A stretch of 8,093 bases of DNA from Actinomycetes bacterium. GTDB taxonomy: Bacteria > Actinomycetota > Acidimicrobiia > Acidimicrobiales > JAMCPL01. The stretch spans positions 1 through 8,093 of the forward strand of contig JAJZWK010000069.1 in assembly GCA_021846725.1 (NCBI GenBank). The letters run 5' to 3'. The position numbers and the translations under genes were made by a program. Of the stretch, positions 1 through 5,900 are shown piece after piece; the first letter of the stretch is position 1, and every line of letters begins with the position of its first letter. The notes under the pieces are model-generated. The model was given only the letters and a program-made list of their open reading frames with translations. It was not told the DNA's origin and searched no databases.

Positions 1-286
1 GGATCATCACCAGCGGAGTGCCCGCCTCATTAGGTGTGAAATCCGGTGGCCAGTGATGACGTATCTCTATATCATGCATATTTGCTACAGTTGGTACTGC
101 AGCCATTTCCATGACTGAGTCAGTCGGATAGGGAGGGCTATCGGTCGGGGCAAGTACAAACTGTATGTTATTGCGATATGCAAGGGCGCGAATAAGCTCT
201 CTGGAGACGGTGGCCAAGCTGTGGTGGGCATAGAGATCGCCCACCCAGCGAATAGTTAATGCGTCTGAACTGGAGCGATCTATCAT
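1..286 (-). CDS. GT4-type glycosyltransferase, N-terminal 95 residues (gene runs off the left edge)
   Basis: Translating the minus strand from the ATG at 286-284 gives an open frame of 95 codons to the window edge. The protein has no signal peptide. Seen in the sequence: near the N terminus a beta-strand followed by WVGDLYAHHS (residues 14-23) and an amphipathic helix containing SRELIRAL; later IRHHWPPDF (residues 75-83), which then leads into a hydrophobic strand. This combination (strand, G-x-hydrophobic-x-A/G-H-H-S, a 'nREL.raL' helix, then 'vRHxWPPDF') is one I recognise from the N-terminal Rossmann half of GT-B, GT4-like glycosyltransferases in bacterial polysaccharide clusters. The catalytic C-terminal half lies outside, so activity cannot be judged. 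An in-frame TAA at 298-296 excludes a start further upstream. There is no convincing Shine-Dalgarno sequence before the ATG. The gene is divergent from the two other glycosyltransferase genes and so probably belongs to the same locus. Confidence 0.83.
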   Translation of the reverse strand, partial: MIDRSSSDALTIRWVGDLYAHHSLATVSRELIRALAYRNNIQFVLAPTDSPPYPTDSVMEMAAVPTVANMHDIEIRHHWPPDFTPNEAGTPLVMI

Positions 287-292
287 CTGATA

Positions 293-321
293 ATATTAGC
301 TCAGTACTGAAACGATTACAA
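293..321 (-). promoter_or_regulatory. weak sigma70-like promoter candidate for the leftward GT gene
   Basis: On the minus strand TTGTAA (321-316) and TAATAT (298-293) are separated by exactly 17 nt. Each matches the sigma70 consensus at four of six positions. The -10 box ends only six bases before the ATG at 286, so the transcript would be leaderless or nearly so, which would fit the missing ribosome binding site. The 10-bp palindrome at 301-310 lies inside the spacer. This is a pattern match only. Confidence 0.25.
301..310. repeat. perfect 10-bp palindrome TCAGTACTGA, possible operator
   Basis: TCAGTACTGA is identical to its reverse complement. It lies between the putative -35 and -10 boxes of the leftward gene and 15 bp upstream of its start codon, a common place for a repressor site. 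Its GTAC centre is shared with the palindrome at 527-538 beside the start of the rightward gene. Function is inferred from position only. Confidence 0.3.
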
Positions 322-482
322 TAATTTTTTTGTCTAAGAAGCTCAGTGGATAGGCATCAAGCTGACGTACTTCGCCAGTCTTTTTGCAACAGTTTACCAG
401 ATATTGCGCCTCTTCGTCTTGCACTGCTTTCTCGGATAAACGACTCCCTGGCCCAAGCTGCCTATTAGCTGAGCCTCTCAAG

Positions 483-518
483 TTAATTAGGTCTGCCTGA
501 TTAATTAGGTCTGTCTGA
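483..518. repeat. tandem 18-bp direct repeat upstream of the GT2-methyltransferase-GT17 gene
   Basis: Two abutting copies of TTAATTAGGTCTGYCTGA (483-500 and 501-518) differ at one position, C against T. They end 25 bp before the GTG start at 544. Each copy begins with the palindrome TTAATTA. The second copy runs into the inverted repeat CTGTC-T-GACAG (511-521). Two abutting sites about two helical turns long next to a start codon suggest cooperative binding by a regulator, but a slippage duplication is equally possible. Confidence 0.6.
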
Positions 519-526
519 CAGGTAGG

Positions 527-538
527 TATGGTACCATA
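527..538. repeat. perfect 12-bp palindrome TATGGTACCATA directly before the GTG start
   Basis: TATGGTACCATA equals its reverse complement and ends five bases before the start codon at 544. It covers the place where a ribosome binding site would normally sit. It could be an operator, or could form a short stem in RNA that occludes initiation. It shares the GTAC centre with the palindrome at 301-310. The role is inferred only from position. Confidence 0.4.
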
Positions 539-543
539 GTGGG

Positions 544-2820
544 GTGACGATATCTGGTGAGGCAAGCGTTGAATGCACAGAGGCTACGGATATTAAACCT
601 GACTCGGCAAGTGTGGTTATCCTGGCTTGGAATGCATGGGAAGTGACTAAGACATGCCTGGATAGTATAGAGGCTACTCTGCGTGATGGCGATGAAGTAA
701 TCGTGGTCGACAATGGCTCTACAGACGGAACGCAAGTCAATCTTCAAGCATATCCCTGGGTAAAAGTTGTTCGAAATGATCTCAATATTGGCTTTGCAGC
801 TGGCAACAACAAGGGCTATATGGCTACGACACGACCATTTGTCGTCTTCCTGAATAACGATACCATCCCGACCGGACGTTGGCTGGATTACCTGTTAGCC
901 CCATTTGCTGATGAGGCAGTAGGAGCCACTGGCCCCAGGTCCAATTATGTTACGGGGCCGCAGTTGGTCGACAAAGTTCCTTATAGTGCTGGAGATATGT
1001 TGTCAATGCGTCATTTCGCTGCCCGTTGGTCTGCACAGCACGCCAAAGAAGTGGAGCAGGTAGATATGTTGATCGGGTTTTGTATTGCCGTACGTCGCAC
1101 GGCCTTTGAAGAGGTGGGTGGCTTTGACGAATCCTTTGGTGTGGGCGGCTTTGAGGACAATGACTTATGTGTCAGGCTGAATAAGGCTGGCTGGAAACTG
1201 TGTATAGCTCACGGGTCATTCGTACACCATGAGGGACATCGTACTTTTGATGCCAATGGCATGGACTGGTATACCGAGCAGCAAAGAAATAGGGGTTATT
1301 TTATGTCGAAGCATGGGGTTTCCTCAGTTACCCCTGTTGCATCTGGTGGAGAGGATATTGGAAGTACAGAGCCGGAGCAGTGCAATTCGTATTACTACTA
1401 TGATCGTCCGGAGGTGGTAGCTCGTATTCCAATTGGTGCTCGTAGGGTACTTGAACTAGGTTGTGCCGCCGGTAGGCTTGGGGCAGCCTTGAAAAATCGA
1501 CAAGAGTGCTATGTAATTGGTATTGAACAGGAGCCGCAGCCTGCCACCGAAGCAGCCAGCTTGTTGGATGAGGTGATAGTTGCTGATTTGAGCAACGTAC
1601 TGGCTAGTATTGGGGGTGACTTTGATGCAATAGTGGCAGCCGATGTTTTGGAGCATCTGGAGGATCCTTGGAGCGTTGTGCACCAGTGTGCAGCGTTACT
1701 TCGTCCCGGTGGAGTGGTAGTAGCAAGTATCCCCAATATTGCCAATCTTGCAATTATTGCTGGGTTGGCTGGTGGCAGCTTTCCCTATGCTGATGCAGGT
1801 ATCCTTGATAGAACCCATCTGAGATTCTTCACGAGAGCAAGCGTTAAGGGGATGTTTGCAGAGGCTGGGCTTAATGTGGAATCTCTTGAAGCTATCCGTG
1901 ATCCTCAATTAGCCAATCTGGAAATCTCTCCTGGAAGCAGTGCTGATATTTTTATAGGCGATACAGTAGTGCGTGGAGTAGATGCCAAACGCCTCGATGA
2001 ATTGGCTGCCGTGCAGTTCTTGGTGACTGCTCGTAAGCGTACCAGGATGTCCATGTCAAGACGCCGTCCAAGGGTATACGATTGCATTCCTTTCTTCAAT
2101 GAGTTGGACATGCTGGATGCGCGAATGGAGGAGATGTCTCCGGCAGTAGATGTATTTGCTATCAGCGAATCCGCTCTGACTCATAGCGGCACTGATAAAC
2201 CGTTAATATTTCCCGATCACCGAGAGAGATTTACAAACTACGGAAGGGAAATCAGATACCTGGAGACCGAGCTTTCTCGGGATAGTGATACCTGGCAACG
2301 AGAGGCATCTCAGAGAGACGCGCTTGCTGTAGCACTTTCAGATGCTGATCCTGATGATGTGGTGATTTGTTGTGATCTGGATGAGATCGTTGATGCAGCA
2401 AAGATGGACGAGATTATCGATGCGACATCGACTGGCCCAGTGGCTCTTGCAATGCCCGTTTACTATTACTCATTGTCTTGGCGCTCTCCACAACGGTGGA
2501 TTCACGCGAAAGCATTCAGAGTACGTGATATGCCCTCATCACTTAGTTGGCTCAGGCTAAGCAACATAGTTGGCTGGGGGGAGCTGCCTGTAGTGGAGAA
2601 TGCTGGATGGCACCTTACTTATTTTGGCGGAGTAGATAGAGTCCATGAGAAACTATCGTCATTTGCTCACTCCGAGTACAATACTCCTGATATTCATTTA
2701 TCGATGGATGAGCGTATTAGGCAGGGAATAACCGTTCATGGAATACAGCTGGAACATGTAGATGACCCTTTCCCCGATTGCCTGCGTAAGCGTTTTGGCG
2801 ATAATGGTCAATATAGGTGA
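544..2820 (+). CDS. GT2 glycosyltransferase - SAM methyltransferase - GT17 glycosyltransferase fusion, 758 residues
   Basis: Three enzymes are fused. Residues about 20-265 are a GT2 (GT-A fold) domain with SVVILAWN at 23-30, DNGSTDGT at 56-63, the LNNDT nucleotide-sugar/metal motif at 103-107, the FEDND acidic motif at 203-207 and AGWKL. Residues about 278-480 are a class I SAM methyltransferase: a YYYYDRPE lead-in, motif I VLELGCAAGRLG (302-313), DVLEHLEDP (367-375), LRPGG (386-390) and DRTHLRFFT (422-430). This subtype is commonly fused to GT2 domains in polysaccharide clusters. Residues about 509-758 match GT17 (the MGAT3-like family): VYDCIPFFNELDML, ISESALTHSG, CCDLDEI (610-615) as the DxDE motif, and GWHLTYFG (688-695). 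All key motifs look intact. The start is GTG: an in-frame stop at 523-525 allows no earlier ATG/GTG/TTG, and the GT2 core begins 20 residues in. No good Shine-Dalgarno is seen. No signal peptide or membrane segment is visible, so it is probably cytosolic. Sugar donors and acceptor are unknown. Confidence 0.95.
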   Translation: MTISGEASVECTEATDIKPDSASVVILAWNAWEVTKTCLDSIEATLRDGDEVIVVDNGSTDGTQVNLQAYPWVKVVRNDLNIGFAAGNNKGYMATTRPFVVFLNNDTIPTGRWLDYLLAPFADEAVGATGPRSNYVTGPQLVDKVPYSAGDMLSMRHFAARWSAQHAKEVEQVDMLIGFCIAVRRTAFEEVGGFDESFGVGGFEDNDLCVRLNKAGWKLCIAHGSFVHHEGHRTFDANGMDWYTEQQRNRGYFMSKHGVSSVTPVASGGEDIGSTEPEQCNSYYYYDRPEVVARIPIGARRVLELGCAAGRLGAALKNRQECYVIGIEQEPQPATEAASLLDEVIVADLSNVLASIGGDFDAIVAADVLEHLEDPWSVVHQCAALLRPGGVVVASIPNIANLAIIAGLAGGSFPYADAGILDRTHLRFFTRASVKGMFAEAGLNVESLEAIRDPQLANLEISPGSSADIFIGDTVVRGVDAKRLDELAAVQFLVTARKRTRMSMSRRRPRVYDCIPFFNELDMLDARMEEMSPAVDVFAISESALTHSGTDKPLIFPDHRERFTNYGREIRYLETELSRDSDTWQREASQRDALAVALSDADPDDVVICCDLDEIVDAAKMDEIIDATSTGPVALAMPVYYYSLSWRSPQRWIHAKAFRVRDMPSSLSWLRLSNIVGWGELPVVENAGWHLTYFGGVDRVHEKLSSFAHSEYNTPDIHLSMDERIRQGITVHGIQLEHVDDPFPDCLRKRFGDNGQYR

Positions 2821-2901
2821 ACGGTTGTTTACTGGACAGACTACTAAGAGACTCAGCCTCTAACATGAGTGTTATTTTATAAGTGAGAATCGGAGATTAC
2901 T
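2821..2901 (+). other. 81-bp intergenic spacer with a ribosome binding site (GGAG, 2892-2895)
   Basis: The spacer is AT-rich in its second half. GGAG at 2892-2895 sits six bases before the ATG at 2902, which is good Shine-Dalgarno spacing and fixes the start of the giant gene. There is no stem-loop followed by a T run, so I see no terminator, and co-transcription with the upstream fusion gene is likely. An in-frame TGA at 2884-2886 excludes an earlier start. Confidence 0.65.
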
Positions 2902-5900
2902 ATGACCACAATAGGACCACAAGCCCAAGGATCTGCTTCTAAAGACGGTATTACTACGGGTTCTAGGCCTTCGGTAGCTGTAGTCATAGATGCCTACTCG
3001 TCGTGGCCACATATACAGAGATGTCTGGATTCTTTCAGCTCTGTATTGGATAAGAGTAGAGACACGCTGGTAGTACTTATCCGCACCGATCCAAGTAGCG
3101 CTGCTTTCAAGGATATAGTCAAGCGTTTGAAGCTATATCCATGGGTCAATGTGATAGATAGCGTATCAGGGCTTGTCGCTAATACCGTTGAAGGAGCATC
3201 TTTACCTGCCTATAAGTCTCGGATGGTATCTAAATTGCCGAGCTATGCAGTATTCTTGAATAGAGCGTTAGAATTTCTGCAACAATCGACATACGATATA
3301 CTTTTTCTGGCAGATAGCTCTCTGCTTATAGATGTAGCTGCATTCCGCCAGATTCTGGATGCTTTTAGTGATGGACGGGTTGGGGCAGTTGGATCTTTGT
3401 CAAACAACGCTGTAGGGGATCAATTGATGGCAGAGGTAGCTTATGACCCAAATGATATTGCATCGTTGCGTCGGTTTTCGCGCAATTGGTCCGACACGCA
3501 CAGTGGCGAAACACAAGATGTCGAATGGTTGGATCCAGGAATTGTGGCATTTCACCGTAGGGCGTTGGTTGGCAATTTTAATACCGACATCCATGAGCCT
3601 GTATATGTGAAGGAAGACATGATAAGGCGAATTGCAGACTCAGGGTGGAAGCTAAGGATTGCAAGAGGAGCTTTTTCTCATTACGACACTGCCAACTTAT
3701 GTATGGATGCTTTTCGCAAGGAGCAGATCGATCACGATAGGCAGACATTCTTTAGTATTCATGGAGAACAGCCAAGAGCGTCGGTGCCTATGCTGATATC
3801 AGCATGCCTCATTACCAAGGATGAAGAGAAGAACCTTCCGGAGTGCTTGGAGTCTTTGGCAGGCATAGCTGATGAAATAGTGATCTACGATACCGGTTCT
3901 TCTGATATGACCATTGATATTGCAAGAAGCTATGGTGCTACGGTGGTGGAAGGATACTGGGATGACGATTTTTCCAGGGCCAGAAATGCAGCCAGGCAGG
4001 TATGTCAGGGGCAGTGGATACTATGGGTAGATGCCGATGAGCGTGTCGTTGGCTCCAGGCCAGAGACGATTAGGCAGTCGCTTGCGGAGATGCCCTCGAA
4101 CATAGAGGGTTGTCTTATTCACATAGACAATTTAGAGGGTACCGGGGTGACGTCTGCGTTTACCCATCCAGCATGTAGAGTATTTCGCCGTTTAAGATGC
4201 CATTGGCATGGACGCTTGCATGAGCAGATATCTCTGGTCGATCAGAGCGCGAAGAGGGCGCCTTTTCTTGTCCCTTTTACCAGACTGCGCCTTTTGCATG
4301 TAGGCTATCTGGATGAGGCTATACGCAATCGATCAAAGCCAGAACGCAATGTCCGTGTAGCGACAGAAGAGATAGGAGAGACCGTCGACACATCGGAGGA
4401 CTCCAGGGATGAGTCCTACCTCAAGATTAGTCTGGCCAGATCAAAATCGATGGTAGGGGAGGCTGAAGAGGCTGTCAAGATGGCATTGGATGCTGTAGAG
4501 GTTGCCACAGATCCGACGACCAGAAGGCTGGGTCTACGCACTGCCATAGAAGCTTTAAAGGTGCTTGGTCGTCTTGATGAAGCCCTCGAGCAAGTAGACG
4601 AACTGCGCAGGTGTTCGTCCAATCCGATTACGGCTAATACACTGGAGGCACTGATAAGGCTACAGATGGGTGAACCAGAGGCTGCGCTCTCCCTACTGGA
4701 AAATATCGGTGAACGAGAGGTAGACGACGATATGTTTGAATACCGCGCAAGCCAATTTATGGGGATAAGGGCTCGTGCCCTCTCAGCTTTGGGGAGATAT
4801 TCGGAGGCATCTGACTTGTTGCTGCATACACTTTCAGAGGAGGGCGTGCTCGATGCCCACTTGGGCGATCTAATCGATGCACTGGAGAGATCCGGTAGAA
4901 GCGTCGCCGAAGTTGCATTGGCGCTCAAAAAGGGCAATTCGCTTGTTCCCTTTATGGCCCAACTGGTTCAATTGCCGCCGGACAAAGCCGATGCTGTTCT
5001 GGAGGCATGCTATGTTCGCTGGGGTAGTAGTGGAGATCATGGAGTACCGAGTGAAGTAATGGCTACTGCAGCAATAGTTGCCAGACGTCTCGACCTTGCT
5101 CGGGCGCTGGAATGGGCGATGAGGATAAGAGGGATGGGGATAGTATCGCAAGATGATCTCTTATTGGACAGGGCACGTAATCTTGAACTCCCCTTTTCGG
5201 AGAGGGTACTTTCTGTGGCGAGTTGTATATATGCCTTTGAGGATCGTGGAGCATATACTGTTTTGAGATCTATGCTCAATGAGGCAATCTATGCAGGGGA
5301 ACCTGATGTAGGTGGTGGAGGTATCTTTGGCAATGGTGAACGAGGTCGTATGGGAGGCGTGGGCAACGGCAGTAGCAGTAGCAGTAGCAGTGATGACGCC
5401 CTGGAGAGCGTCTTAGCCAAAGTAGAAGCTCTTGTACCCGGTCTTGTATCCAGGGTACTGCTGGAAGTGAGCATAGTCATCTACTGTCATAACGATGCAG
5501 ACGCTACAGGTAGGTGCCTTGCGGCTGTACAGAAGTATTGCAAGGCTGGTTCTTACGAAGTTATCCTGGTAGATGATGCCTCTACCGACTCCACTAGAGA
5601 GCTTACCGTACCGGTCGGCTCTCGTTTGAGGTTGCACAGGAATGCGGAGCATCTGGGGACTTTACAGAGTTATTATCTCGGCTCCCAACTGGCTAATGCA
5701 CCTTATATCATACTGATGGACAATCATTCAGTGTTGTTTCCTGGACAGGTCGATAAACTGGTAGAGACGCTGGGAGCTCGAGATGAGGACTCAGATATAT
5801 CGGAGTACGATATCATTACTATTGATAAAAATGACGATCGTTGTACAGTGCTAGACAATATACCTTCCGGTACTACTATTGGAGCATTTCGCAGAGATGC

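Larger units (their letters stand above)
287..543. other. divergent intergenic region between the leftward GT and the rightward GT genes
   Basis: These 257 bp separate two start codons that face away from each other, so both promoters should lie here. Visible elements are the promoter-like pair at 293-321, the palindrome at 301-310, a T7 run near 325-331, the tandem 18-bp repeat at 483-518, the inverted repeat CTGTC-T-GACAG at 511-521, and the palindrome at 527-538. The T run has no GC-rich stem before it, so I do not call it a terminator. No RNA gene or convincing protein gene is visible. A minus-strand frame that is open across this stretch has no recognisable features and is treated as chance. 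Confidence 0.6.

Noticed and set aside
313..335. T7 run as a possible rho-independent terminator
   Set aside because: No GC-rich stem precedes it; the nearest palindrome is AT-balanced, short and lies about 15 bases away. No gene ends here in the forward direction.
296..565. An 89-codon minus-strand frame between the divergent genes, in the same frame as the leftward GT gene and ending just before it
   Set aside because: No recognisable domain; part of it is made by the 18-bp repeat and it overlaps the start of the rightward gene. I considered a broken N-terminal extension of the leftward gene, but the GT fold begins normally after the ATG at 286, so nothing is missing.
2841..2870. Possible stem AGAG...CTCT between the two rightward genes
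   Set aside because: The arms are only four base pairs and no T run follows, so it is too weak to call a terminator.
4416..4937. A 173-codon minus-strand open frame, very rich in Ser and Ala
   Set aside because: It lies wholly opposite the TPR-like region of the giant glycosyltransferase, and its composition is what the complement of that helical coding sequence gives. No domain or start signal supports it.
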